Origin: Mesodorylaimus sp. YZB2_4
Taxonomy: Eukaryota > Nematoda > Enoplea > Dorylaimida > Dorylaimidae
NCBI GenBank assembly: GCA_030248295.1
Contig: JASANH010000554.1
Coordinates: forward strand, 248,001-312,000
Direction of reading: 5' to 3'
DNA: 64,000 bases
Shown: positions 24,901-36,700 of the stretch, piece after piece
How the letters are laid out: every line of letters starts with the position of its first letter
How positions within the stretch are numbered: position 1 is the stretch's first letter
Notes under the pieces: generated by a model
Database searches by the model: none
Seen by the model: only the letters and a program-made list of their open reading frames with translations
What the model was told of the DNA's origin: nothing
Program-made: the position numbers and the translations under genes

Positions 24901-27433
24901 CTCTGAATCGCCGAGCGGATTCTCGCCGCCTAAGCATTCGCACACGCTCTCGTGACGGCATGACGAACTGCTAACCGATTCCCAAAAACTCGAATCAAAG
25001 AATTTTTCAAGATACTGAACAACGACGCAGGGAAACCCACGAATTCTCTTCTCAAATCTCGCATAAATAAAATTTGGAGGAAAGGAGAGAAAGCATCATT
25101 CGCGCCAATTGCAGACATCATACCTACCGAGACAGCAAATGGCGGGAGTTCAAGAACCTATAGCGCCAACTCCGCGGTTAGGACGTCTTCAATACAAAAA
25201 AACCCCGTCGTCTGTGGATAAAAAGTCAACACACATGTCACTGCATCCACTAAGCGTTTTAGTCTTTCAAGAAAAGCAAGAGTTCAAAAATTCTCCAGCA
25301 AAATTTTCCAGCAACAAAAATTGTTGTGCAAGCTTGACTTATACAAAGGGCTATAAAAGCCCTATTTATACTCACCCCAGCAACTGCGACTGGTCTCTCT
25401 CCTTCTGCATTATTTCCAGAATATCATCAAATTCTTTCGTCATTTTTGCCATTTCGGTTGTGGAAAACTAAAAAAATGAGAAAACTGCCTCCATACATGC
25501 CAGCTGTCTGAACTTAAGCCTACGCATGCACAATACCAAAATTTTGTTGTTTTTGGTGAGCAGTCACTCAAGAGTAAAAAATAATTCGATTTTGAAATTT
25601 TTGAGTGTAGTTTGGATTTTGGGCCAAAATTTAAATTATTCGAGGCTCATGTGTCCGCTAATCCTCATGAACCTCGCTCTCACATCGCAGACCCGCCCCT
25701 GTGCAACCCAAGCGCATCTATGCGTAGGTAAAATGTGTCCGACCAAATCTGGTGGAACAAAACCTCCAACGAGGGTTGGTTCGGGATCCTGATCCCAGTC
25801 GGGATTTCCCAGCTGCGTGGATCACAGCAGCCACACACTTACCCTCACTATCGGGATATGCGTCGCAGACAGTGCTTGCTCTTTCAACGCATTCATGCCG
25901 ACATTGGCGTACAATACGGCCAATAAAACCTCCAATTCCGAAGTAGTATAACAGAAGTCTTGAAATATGATACGGACAGTTAGACGGGTTCGATTCTCCT
26001 TCAAATGGTCTTTAAAAGCGACCACATCCGCCACGGTTAACGAATATTCACGCATTATTGCACCAAAATTCAGATTCAAGGGTTTCCCTGAAATAGAATT
26101 TTAAGGTGAAAAGTGCGAAAAAATGAATAACTAGCATTCTCGGGAAAATCCCGTGGAATAAATAAGCAGAAAAAGATAGTTAAAAGATCAGAACACCCTG
26201 CGAAAGCTAAATAAACGGTCGCTTACCAGGTTCCGAGGAAAAAACGAAATCCAAAATCTGTTCCAAAGCTACTTTCTTTGTGACATGTTTTTCCTCAGCA
26301 ACCTCTTTCACGGTCGGAGGAGTTTTTATGTCCGCTTGAAAACATTGGGCGACAGCGATATCTTCGTGAGAAACCGCGATTTCATGTATCTGAAAAAGGA
26401 AAACCCAAATTCTAAACATAGTTAAGCAGATAAGGCAAATACTAAATGGCATATACAAGTTTCAGAAATTTTGTTTTTTTGTGCATTTGTCCATCTACAA
26501 TGTGCATTTGTACAAAGTGCAAAAAGGCAGTATTATCGTTTAAGGGGCGCCTACGAAAATTGTGGTTTTGATACAAACTGTGAGATCGGCACGCGCATTT
26601 AAAGAGGATTTTTTGCAATTGGCAGAGTAAATCCCTCCTACGAATTTATTTTAAAGAAAAGAAGCTGAAAGTCGCTCGTCTGTCATAACAGGCGTTTTTG
26701 GAAATAAGTCTCTCGTTTTTACTTTTTTCCTCAAAAGAGTAGAGTGACTGCGGTTGCGCCCTCAGATATGAGATGAATATTCCATGAAGCTCTAACACCA
26801 CATTGGGCAATGACTATCTGACGGAGCTATTGATAAATTTTTCTACACGGTTTGGCACCTGAACTTTTAAAAAACCCGAGAATTATTATTCTCAAAATCA
26901 ATGCGGACACTCCTCGAAGGTCCTCGCACTACGCTGAAGACCATACTGCAGGTATCTCATACTACTGGGCACGATATTCGAGATGTAAGTTATTACAGTA
27001 GACCTACGCCGAACAGAAAACTAGGAAAGATAACTTTTCAAACGAAAACTAAAAGAGCATTAACAGTATGTACTTGAAACTGTTTTTCTTATGGCTTGTT
27101 ATTTATATATGGTTCAGTCATACGAAGTCACTGCAGCAATGTCAGCAGTATTTCGTGGTGCAGTCGGTTGGAAAATATATGAAAATATCATAAACGGACA
27201 ACGAAAGAATGGCAGAACTTGCAACTTAGAAGCATAAAAAGCAAATTTTGCTGTAAACATGAAATTAAATCTTTTTCATGTTTTTAGCAAAATCGTGTAT
27301 ATTTTTAATCACTTACCGGTATATCATCGAAAGCGCCAATATTCGCATTGGAAATGACGCCTTTATCATCGAGTTGTTTCAACTGAGAATACAAATCTCG
27401 TAAAAATAGATTCGAAATCTTTGGCTCTTCCAT
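15932..27433 (-). CDS. SETDB1: SETDB1-type histone H3K9 methyltransferase
   Basis: Exons in order of transcription: 27433-27317, 26389-26227, 26087-25843, 25467-25376, 23619-23487, 21784-21668, 21272-20758, 20424-20098, 19824-19077, 18980-18884, 18733-18522, 18261-18205, 17776-17625, 16984-16875, 16816-16623, 16042-15932. All phases join, giving 1129 aa. Tudor-like segments lie at about 330-570, with a typical WIYRGDW at the end. The MBD (about 710-790) includes [12 protein letters not shown]. The Cys-rich pre-SET (about 845-920) has CDC, CHC and CKCDCRC. The SET core has [26 protein letters not shown] and ELCWDYHY, and the post-SET is [13 protein letters not shown]. It should methylate H3K9 in the nucleus for heterochromatin and transposon silencing. 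The insert splitting SET is short (about 60 residues). The first three exons (about 175 aa) match no domain I know. An alternative start at ATG 25452 would give a 949-aa protein and leave them as a separate 181-aa gene ending at 25822. Confidence 0.88.
17187..17454. mobile_element. Fold-back MITE-like element in SETDB1 intron
   Basis: About 90-bp inverted arms (17187-17275 and 17362-17454): ATCGATGTCGGAATATTG on the left against AATATTTCGACATCGAT on the right, and AGATTCAGCACCCAC against GTGGGTGCTGAATCT. The centre is about 85 bp. It lies between the two halves of the SET coding exons. Confidence 0.78.
20425..20757. other. SETDB1 intron without recognised features
   Basis: Intron between the two Tudor-region exons. 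I see no repeat, RNA or conserved element in it. Confidence 0.4.
21985..23320. mobile_element. Large fold-back element (about 1.3 kb) in SETDB1 intron
   Basis: The left arm (about 21985-22442) and right arm (about 22800-23320) are inverted copies: GTGCATCCTATCCGTCGAAT on the left against TTCGACGGATAGGATGCAC on the right, and CATCAGTCATTGGTTGATGG against CCATCAACCAATGACTGATG at the inner ends. The arms differ by scattered substitutions and small indels. The centre (about 22443-22800) has no transposase-like frame. It is a non-autonomous DNA transposon or an inverted duplication. Confidence 0.82.
24071..24961 (-). CDS. Uninterrupted 296-aa ORF nested in a SETDB1 intron
   Basis: A single ATG-initiated frame runs 296 codons on the same strand as SETDB1, inside its fourth intron (23620-25375). 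Residues 1-77 are extremely basic ([18 protein letters not shown], then [18 protein letters not shown]) and probably form a charged helix or nuclear-targeting region. Two related segments follow at about 80-121 and 140-182; they share SRIINEV/SRIVNKV, an Ala-Ala pair, KLC/NLCK and a C-terminal DR-S stretch. Residues 183-296 are acidic, with IKVEPE and VKTENK pieces that resemble SUMO-acceptor motifs (psi-K-x-E). No family was recognised. It could be a retroposed gene, a nested gene, or an alternative or retained exon of SETDB1. Length and compositional order argue against chance. Confidence 0.55.
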   Translation of the reverse strand: MPSRERVRMLRRRESARRFRERRGREYFYEIQRRYAKKNAEKIREYRRTYNERKKQRQRYLARSLLKKRLLAEALDGMGKVVSRIINEVIAAVRANPIVDGRKLCKQAKTGCHWCDRISEASHSNASTKVVKTTKRIKVDSVASRIVNKVVAAASAKKDRQENLCKLAWTVYESSDRSSKVEDSGAFVHSAKEEDITGGFSEVPVQIKVEPEVPVGSAVEFDDSAVVDFDRVKTENKPECEYFAENSSSAWQSDGTFDNNCQPEIQSVTSSVQIAQVWSIRELSVQGMKTIEDESR

Positions 27434-28556
27434 CGATGCTAATATTGACGAAGTTTTTCGCTGTCGAAGTATATGGAGCGAAGCGATCGATGATCGATCT
27501 CAGCGAGAACGGATCACAAACAAAAAATTGTCTCGACTGCTGTTTGCCGCTCGCTTGCAGACTACTATTTCATACATTGACTACATTGATTTTACGGCGG
27601 GAAATTCAAAAGTGGGGTTGAACAGATATTGCCTCAGCGAAACGGCAGGAACTCGGAATGCAACCATTGCACTTGGCGCTCGTGTAAGTGCACTTTACAC
27701 TGGTGAGTTTTCCCACTCAAATGGTTGCTTTTTTAGAGACTGTACATTATTCCGGACCAGATTGATGTAGTCGTACTGTACAAGCGGAGATTACTGCCAA
27801 TGGCAAAATGTAGGTGATAAAGGATTTTGTCTTTCCGTTTTCTTTTCGTGTTTGCGTTATTATTTTGCACGCGATTGCTTATTCCATATTTTTTCATCAC
27901 TACAGTTTCTTGAAATGGCATTCGCGTGCTGGCATTGTTAGGTTAGGTGCCCATGACCATACACAGTATCTGCCTACGCATGTACTCTGAACATAATCAT
28001 TTCCGTTCTTATTCATTCCCACCGTCGCTTAGTCGTGTGAAAAAGCAGGTGTTGTTAGTCAATATGTTGGCTGGCATCCATTCTCATTTTCGTTAGATAC
28101 CTAGTCGATGGAGGGAGGACACGCTAGCCCTCTCCCACCTTTTCTTTGCCAGCAATTTTGTCAGCCTCTATTTTGGCACAGTATAATATTGTGCAGGTGG
28201 AGACTCATGTGCCCGATTGTTTTCTTTCCTCGGACTTAATTTGATTGGCAGGCTGGACTGGCCGTTCTCTAGCTCACGCATGTTGCTCCTCCGCTCATGG
28301 TGCGCATGGTTCCCAGTCTGCTGTTAGAAAGGGGTAGCTTTAGGGAGAGGTACAACATAAACAGGAGTTGCTAGCGAGCGGGCTGCTGTCTGGGAAACCG
28401 TGTGAAACGATATAGCGGGAAGGAGAATATAAAGTAGGGGCAGCGGCAGGCCAGCTAACTACTAGCCATTCGTGGCCCGGTTAACGTTTTCAAGCATATC
28501 TCCGAGGGCCTCGTCCCTGTTCGTCATTTGCTCTTGTTACTCGTGGTAACAACCAA

Positions 28557-28853
28557 ATGGATGGTCACAGGATGAGGCGAGGGACTTCGAATCAAGAACA
28601 CGATCAAGACTTCTTTGACGGTTTCGCTCGTTATATGACGTCGATGGCCAGCACAAAGAGGATTAGGGGCGAAAATGAGCTTAGCCTATATGAGACTCGA
28701 GTAGCTAGCTATCTCGGCTGGCTGTCCATGTGCTCAAAGTCAGTTATGGTCCCTGCGCACATTGTTACCACGAAATGTATCGGATCGGGGATTATTGACC
28801 GGCAAATGCTTCATTGCGGGTTTCGAAATATTAACTTGCTGTTTTGGACATAA
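28557..28853 (+). other. Possible small ORF or 5' exon (98 codons)
   Basis: The ATG has a favourable context (AACCAAATGG) and the frame is polar at first (GTSNQEHDQDFFDGFARYM). No domain is recognisable and no in-phase downstream exon was established. It may be an upstream exon or upstream ORF of the cotransporter gene, or chance. Confidence 0.2.
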
Positions 28854-29059
28854 GGTTTCCCATATAATTCACCATCGTATCAGCTTTTCCTAGGCGGAGG
28901 GACGATTTCGGGACTGACCTGTGAATGCTTTGCAATGTCCCAGGCTTCCTTTTGATTCTACGTAGTCGTCTCTTGGCACGCAGACACTGCGTGGATACGG
29001 CGCGCTATTTTACAGAATCTCTTTTTTATATTTTGATGGAATGGCCAATTTTGAATCTT

Positions 29060-29078
29060 CCCCCCCCCCCCCCCCCCC
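29060..29078 (+). repeat. Poly(C) tract
   Basis: A run of about 18 C residues directly followed by ATGCGATCATT. Length is likely polymorphic. Confidence 0.9.
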
Positions 29079-29204
29079 CATGCGATCATTATTAAAGGCC
29101 AAGTGCGGACAGAGCCTGTGCACAGCGCGTAGTCAGGTTTCTGCATTTATTGCTTCTCATCAAGCCACCCGCGCACCCTTGGAGCAGGCAGTGCAGTGAC
29201 TTTT

Positions 29205-29310
29205 TATTCACTTGTCCTCCTTGATAGCGACTGGATGCCCTTTCTCCGGGTTCGATCCCCACCGAGGGAAGTCGTTTTGTAAAAACCATACTCTAGCCTC
29301 GTTGCACGCT
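29205..29310 (+). mobile_element. SINE family A head, fragment
   Basis: ACTGGATGCCCTTTCTCCGG followed by GTTCGATCCCCACCGAGGGA matches, base for base in most places, the head of copy 1 at about 668-745 (GGGCTCGACCCCCGGTGAGG). The body of the family is not recognisable after 29310. Confidence 0.6.
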
Positions 29311-30712
29311 GCTCTAATTGTACATAGACAGATTGAAGCTAACCAGGTGAGGTGGACTCGAGCCTCGTGTGTTGACCCGTGCCCCATATTGGATCCATCA
29401 ATAACATGACATCGAGGCATGCAGGCCCCGTATCACACGGATTTTGGCAATCATGCAGGAATATCTGACGAATCCTCCATTAGACTAACCTTGCAGTCTT
29501 TGCCATACCAAAGTGCACAACTATTACAGCTCCGTTCCTGACCTTACAGCTCCGTGCCATTTTCGGTTTGCAGCAGGGATCTTGATGGGTTTTTGTTGTC
29601 TGGCAGCATTTATATAATGATTCCGACATTTATGAGTAACTGGCTCGGATCCCTCGCGCTACGTTTTTAGTGCTATTCCCCTCGGATCGAAGGATAGGCT
29701 TGGTTTGGGCGGATGACTCCTCTATTATTATCTGAGAGAATGTTCCAGGGGCGAATCATTTGTTGCCCAGAAGGCTGCTTCTCACATCGTCGCGACTGAT
29801 TTCGATACGTATTCGCCTCTGATAGCTACCCAGCAGCAGGGCCGTCTCACATTTCACTCGATATTCTCTCGGATCAGAGAAGACTTCTTGAACGTAGGTT
29901 TCGTTTCTCGATTGTGTCCTCGTGTGGCATCTAGTTTAGATCAAGCCCGACCAGTCTGAACGACCCAAATACATCGTCTGGTTCATATCCGCTATTCATA
30001 GCATTCGCTCGGCTGGTCGAGTCTGAACTGACTTCCGTTGTCGGCCATACTCTTCCCCGACAACGAGTAGTAGGTCGAGAGAGAAAAGGAAAGAGAAAAA
30101 CGGCCGTTGGGCCTTTCCACCAACCAAGGCAGCCAATGCAGTCGATGCAAAGCAAGCAAGAACAGAGCTTCCGGTGAAATTATAGTGTTGAATAGTAGTG
30201 GGGTATATTTTATCCTGAGTGCGTGCGTCAGCGAGGAGGATCAATGGAAAGCATGGCATGGCGTATGTGTGACCATCACTAGGGCGCGACAGCCGTCCGT
30301 CCACTGGTTATTCGACCTCCAGCTAGCCTAGCGTGGCCGCTATTGTTCCCCTCCCACGGCCAACCTACCACTGCTCCACCTAATGTCCGACCAGACGGCC
30401 CATTAGCTTTTATAACCGGGGCACGAATCATGTTTGCATTGTTTTTGTCCAGATTGTAAAGGCAGTAAAGTGAAAGGCCCGCTGTATGACGATCGATAAC
30501 CTTAGGCCTTGGTGATTTGATTTTGAAAGCTTTCGGCTGATGGCTAATGAATGTGTCGTCCGGTCTAGTTATGCTGCGGCAGAGGTCTGCTGCCTCATTG
30601 AAATATCTCCTCTGTGTCAACTAGCTATTTTATAGGATCTATGAAACAGGGAATACTCAGAGAAGAGTCTTCTTTCAGAATGATTCTGTAGCACTGATCC
30701 ACAACAAGCTGC

Positions 30713-33700
30713 ATGATGTGGAGTGCCGAAGAAGGCACCATGATTATTCAGAACCAGTGTGCTCGACTGAACGCTCCCACACCTCCTTGCATCAATCCAA
30801 GTGGTTCAACATCTGGCATGCGCCGTGACGCATCCGTTTCCAGATTCACTGTGGCCAGGGTGTCAACTGTGGACGCGACGTGCGAATCACCAGTTTCGCC
30901 GAGTGCTGACGTAAGTGGCCTTATCGGGGGAGGAAGGGCTGGATAATTAGCTAATTGAAAAAAGAGCGAGAGAAATGCCAGATAATTTGATTGGACGAGG
31001 AACTGGGGAACAAATTTCCTTCTTGAAGACATTGCCTGTTTGAACAGAGGATGGGAAGGCGTCAGGCAGGTTGATTTGACCAGCATTACCGGAATATGGC
31101 CAGTACAGGGGGAATAGGGGCAGGTGACTTGGGAAAAGGTTGTCAGGGGCATCACACTTAATCTGTCCGAGGTGAGGTGTAAGAGGGTTTCTGCCAAGAA
31201 AAGTTTGAAGGCTTTTAAACTTTGTTCCAATTTAACATGCCCTGTTGCAAGAGGAGCGTATGTGAGGGTGCAGGGCAAAGAAGTAATGCAGGGTCGTAGC
31301 AGCAGGAACAGGGAAAATGCCTAGCTGAATTTGTCTTACCCCACGGGCCTGAACCCTCTACTTACTTTTAGGCAAGACACAGAGTCAATTATTTGTGTTT
31401 TTGAAGTCTCAGAAAAAACTTTTGCTAAAAATCCTTACTTGTAGATTTTTGTTTTTTGGTGACATTAGTCAATCTTTACTATATTAGACCATTGCTTATG
31501 CCATACTGTACACAGCGACCCCCTTCATCTACAGTGTCCTGTTGCACCTGAATGGCATGGAGAATCAAAGATTCTTGCGCCAAATTGGTTGGCAGCTGAT
31601 AAATCTGATGTTTTTTATGAATGCCATAAAAATCCAATTTTCTTCGTTTTTCTCTTGCCTTCGCAAAAGACGCATCGCACGGATGAACGAGATGATAAAA
31701 CGAGAATGAGGTTTGGAGTGCATGCGCGAGGAGGAGGGCAAATAGTGGCCACAAGCCAACTAGGTGGGGACTGTCGAGTATTATGCCTGATGCGAAACAG
31801 AAGCAGACTAAACGATATCGCACTCACGGGCAAATAAAAAGCCGAATAAAACACTGGTTTCGAAATGTCAAGACACATCGAATGATGTCATGCTCTTCTG
31901 AAATCAGGGTTTCGCCTGGATGGCTTCCAATGAGCCAAAACAGCTGTAACTGCACTCCCGCAATGTCCATTCGCTAAGAGCCGATTCTAGTCCTTTTCAG
32001 CCGAAATGCATGTGTAAATCAGCTTCAGGTGCAATTTTTTTATGTTTGGCTGGGAGATTAGACCGCTTGATTTTTGTTCTGTTTCGAGTTACCCGAAATT
32101 CCTTCTTACTGTATATCCCTTGGGGATAAAACCGTTATGTGAAAAGTGCACTGTGTGAATACTGCGTCTAAATCACGAAATCTATTTTGGGCACCCTTTG
32201 AATTTCTTTTCCCAACTTCGCCCTTCATCACTATTTCTATTGCCACTAACAAATGTGCTAATGAGGGTCTTCATACCAGTTCAGAAGCCTAATAATAGGC
32301 ACTATTGTACTGAACAAATATAACACACCTTTTTATATCCTATAGCCCGTCATGTATATCCGCGGGTCGAATCCCCTTTGAAATCCCACCACTCCTTTTA
32401 TGGGCGCAGAAACCAAGTAATGTAACAAAGTAATTTTACGCTGCAATAATCGACACAACTTTGAGAATTGATGTTGCAAGCGCAGTGTGACCAGCACGCC
32501 TGGCGGTCGGGAGTAATCGATACGCTCCCCTGGCTGGGACGTCAACCTCTTCGGTTGATGTTTCTAGAGCAGGTATAGTCGCGAGACTTGCCTACCTCCA
32601 GTCGGAGTTTTTTGCTAAGAGACTTCGGTCTCGACTATCTCCCGCCGCCTGGGTGCGCTGGTTACACTGGCGTCACGAACCAAAGGGCCTTCTTCGGATG
32701 TAAGCCCCTTATGGACTAGTGTGCTAGCCCGGGTGGTTGTGGTGAATGCCGGACTGGCGCGCCTGCGCTTGCTGTGGCCCGAGGGTTCCCTGCAGGTGTA
32801 CTCCCTACCAGACTTCGGTCTGGGTTGCCTCCACGTAGGCACCAGGGGCCAGCGGGCAAAACCTACTCCGCTATTACCTACGCGGGAGGAGAAGGTTCGG
32901 CGAGCGTTTGGTGCGCCTTAGCGCGACGGTGGGTGGAACACCTAGCGCTGATAAGGCACCACCACTGGCGTGTTGGTTCTCCCAGTTAGAGAATGGCGGG
33001 GACGCCATTTTTCCAACGGTGGGAGGAATGTGACCAGCACGCCTGGCGGTCGGGAGTAATCGATACGCTCCCCTGGCTGGGACGTCAACCTCTTCGGTTG
33101 ATGTTTCTAGAGCAGGTATAGTCGCGAGACTTGCCTACCTCCAGTCGGAGTTTTTTGCTAAGAGACTTCGGTCTCGACTATCTCCCGCCGCCTGGGTGCG
33201 CTGGTTACAGCAGCCACAGAGAGAATTTTACATTTGAGGATCCCCGCTAGGCGAGGTTTTATTTCTCACGTTAATCAATCCCAGCGCACCTGCAGGTTGT
33301 TGCTGAGCTGGAACACTAGCAGGACTAAACCGTTATCTTCCTGTTTACCCTCGGCCGATCTGGCCGCGTCTCACTGCCTATTTCCAGACTCGGCAAGCCC
33401 CTCTAATCGAGCTCCTGGTCCGATTATCCATTCACTTGTGTCTCCCAGGTGCTGACAAAATCCAAGGTTCTTTTATCATCTCACAGAGGAGGTGTAATTT
33501 ATCCCGCCTCGCCAAAGATGGTATTGATTGTGCGTAACTCAGCCATCCACCCAAAATGTCAGCGTACTTTGGACTCAGGCTCTCCCACTGAGGTACCCTG
33601 GTTAGTTAGACGGGTAATGTGCCTAATGTGATTTAATTCTTTAGTGAGTGGGCCCAGTTTCTTCTGTTCTCCACCACGCGACTCCCCTCCTCTCCGTATC

Positions 33701-36700
33701 GTTTTTCAGTCCATTATCTTATTCAACCCGTGCTTCCATAATTTCAGAGAGCGAACACTGGGACAACGAGCTCGGCCACCACTCCAATCAGTCGCAATGA
33801 CGTCATCGAGATAGCGGCTGGCATATCGGAGATGACAAGTGCTGCTTCGAAGTCGACCGACGAAGGAATCGGGACTGCCAGTGTCGTGTTGCCGATCGAT
33901 CAGCTGGCCGAGGATGCCAATAAGAATGCACTATCGAATCGAGCGAACGCGTTGAAACAAGTTCAGTTCACTGTTGGACCCGAGGCAAATGACGAAGCAC
34001 CGGTTACTGATGAGAGCCGATCGACTTCGTACGGGACCAGGAATGAATTCAGTTTCAGGTGAGTGCTGCGCAGAGAATGGGATTTTCTAGCAGGTACTAC
34101 CGGGTGCGGCATAAGTTCTGCCCCAGCATTTAAACTGCCACCAAACCTTTTGTGTGCATGTGTACTCGTACTTGCGAATAATGAGTCAAAGTGTCAAAGC
34201 TTACAAGAATGTCAGTGAGAAGCCCCAATACAGTGTCGAATCTCTGAAGCAAAATCTGACAAAGGAATGGAGCGATAAAATCAATTCGTGACTCGATCAA
34301 TGGCTGAGAGCGATTATAATAGCTCGTTGACAACCACAAGGATAATCGATTCGAAAAATTTTTTCATTTGATCCAGAATTCAATTTTGTATAGTTATCTA
34401 AAGAATCAATGGTGTCCCTTGATCCTTCGAGTTTTTGTGTGTAGTCAAAGTTGAGACAGAACTTATGCCGCACCTTGTAGTAGAAATTATTCATGGTTTT
34501 TAGCTGGCCCTTGTGCTAGAGTGTCGACTTACTGGCTTGGCATTTTGGCATTTTGACTGCGCAGCAAGCCGCACACTGAATCAAGCAGACTGAGTCTAAG
34601 TCAACCAAGCCTCCATGCCAGCACTCAATCATCTACCCCGAAGCCTCTATAGCTGCTATCTTGCGCGCGTGATTCATATTCGGGTTTTTTCACTAGGCAC
34701 TCACAGTATATCACATGCGCGTGCCATAGATCACTTATCCCACACTAGCCGTACATAGTCGGACGACAAGTTTAAAAAAATTTTTCACCAGAAGCGAAAA
34801 AGACTCCCTCGTTCGTTTTTGGACTCATGCTCATGGCGCGCTCAACCGATGCGCCACTTCTGAAATAGAGACACAACGGAACATGCTCTTGGCAGTTCAA
34901 AATATTGACACAAGTTACTTCCACTTTAGGAATATCCAAACTGTGGAAAAAGTGCCTTGTATCGATCACTACAGAGATATGTTATCAGTGGCCAAGGCCA
35001 TGTCATCGCGACCAACTTTGGCCGAATTACATGAAGGAACCATGACAAATGCAGAATTTGACATACCTGAAGAAGTAATGAGCAGTTTATTTTGAACAAG
35101 ATTTTTTCATACTGTAATTTCAAGTTTAGGCTCATGAAGAAGTGCGAGAAGAATTGCAAAAATTCGCTCCAGTACCTGACCAAGGTGTCAGTGGGGGTGG
35201 AGGAGCTGGAGCACCATCGAAATTGGGTTGGATACAAGGTGTTTTGGTAAGCTGATGCATTTGACGGTTCAATATTTTCCTTGGATTGCACCGGGCCATT
35301 TGTCCGGTCACGATATCTCCTTGCCCTGATTTTTATGTTTCCATTCTCTTACATTAGATGTCTCTAAATTTGCCAACTTGGTAATGTCTGACATCATATA
35401 CGTTTTCATGTGTCATTTACGTGTCACCATGTATATGCAGACATTGACCCGTCGTCCTTTCAGGTACGATGCATTCTATGCATTATTGGAGTCATGCTCT
35501 ATTTACGCTTGAGTTGGGTGGCGGGACAAGCGGGCATTGGTAAGGAGTGAAGTGGGTCATCACCACACAGATATGGACGCGTGTTTGGTTTAGGTTTGGG
35601 GATTGTGGTCGTGCTGCTAGCTTCCACCGTAACCACGCTGACTGCAATGTCATTGTGCGCAATCGCAACGAACGGCGAGGTGAAAGGAGGTAAGTACAAC
35701 TTCACGGAACATGTGTCGTGTTTCCTCGGGTTCGTGCTGCTGAGTGAGGCTGGAAGTTGGAGCTCAGAAAAACCAGATTTATAATTGAATTTGGATTTAT
35801 TAATGACGAAATATCCATCTATACCATCAGAGTCATAAGATAAAAATCTTTTCTTGTTGGTTTCTCTGGCTCCCGCCCAGGCTTAATTAAAAACTAATTC
35901 CCGAGGAATGAGTGAAGACACATTATCAACACTGAAACAGACTACCTCTTTTAATTAAAAAAATTTTATCTAAGCGCGATGCGTTCAGAATAGAATGCGC
36001 ACTGGCTTCAAGAAAGCGTAAAAAATATGATAATACGTATTGTTCTGTTCTCTAAAATGATAAACCTTTGTAACAGCATGCATATACAGAGGCGCTGCAT
36101 GTTACAGTCTACTTTCTACTGCAAAAAGTTGTACCCGTACTTTCTTCTTGGATATACCTAAAAAAGAAGAGCAGCAGATTTTAATAAATAAAGAGCACAG
36201 CACATACTGTAAAAAGTTTTTAAACAAAAAATGGAAACTGTAAGGATTACTGTACACTGTTGTAGATTTCTCCTATCGGATATTCCTTGTGGGCCCCATC
36301 GCGGGGACGCAGAAAGCACTAAAAGCAATGATATATCGGCTTTATTAGCATACAAAAGGCAATATTATTCAAAGCAGGTGTGCCCCTGAATTGATAATTA
36401 GACCCTGATGGCTATAATTATATGGGAGAAAACTCATTTGGTTTGCCAAGTGATGACTGAATCAGAATTAGTCTTTTACTGTGTATCTCCAAAAGTAATC
36501 AGAAGGAAATACTGTCGCAATCACCCTGTTATGGTGGCGGAGTTCTGTAGGGCGGTCTATCAGGTGCAGGTATAACTGCCCTTACTTGGTCTAAGTCTAA
36601 GGTCCGTACACCCGACGTATCTTATTTATTATACAAGGCTGAATCAATTTATCTGGATATCTCTACAACCGGCTTATGCAAAATCGTTTTGCAGGATTAT

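Larger units (their letters stand above)
27434..30712. other. Intergenic region between divergent SETDB1 and NKCC genes
   Basis: It must hold the promoters of both genes. It includes a small ORF at 28557, a poly(C) tract at 29060 and a SINE fragment at 29205, listed separately. Nothing else was recognised. Confidence 0.5.

Noticed and set aside
30748..31278. 176-codon minus-strand ORF overlapping NKCC exon 1
   Set aside because: Opposes the exon with the RFTV docking motif; no domain or splice support of its own.
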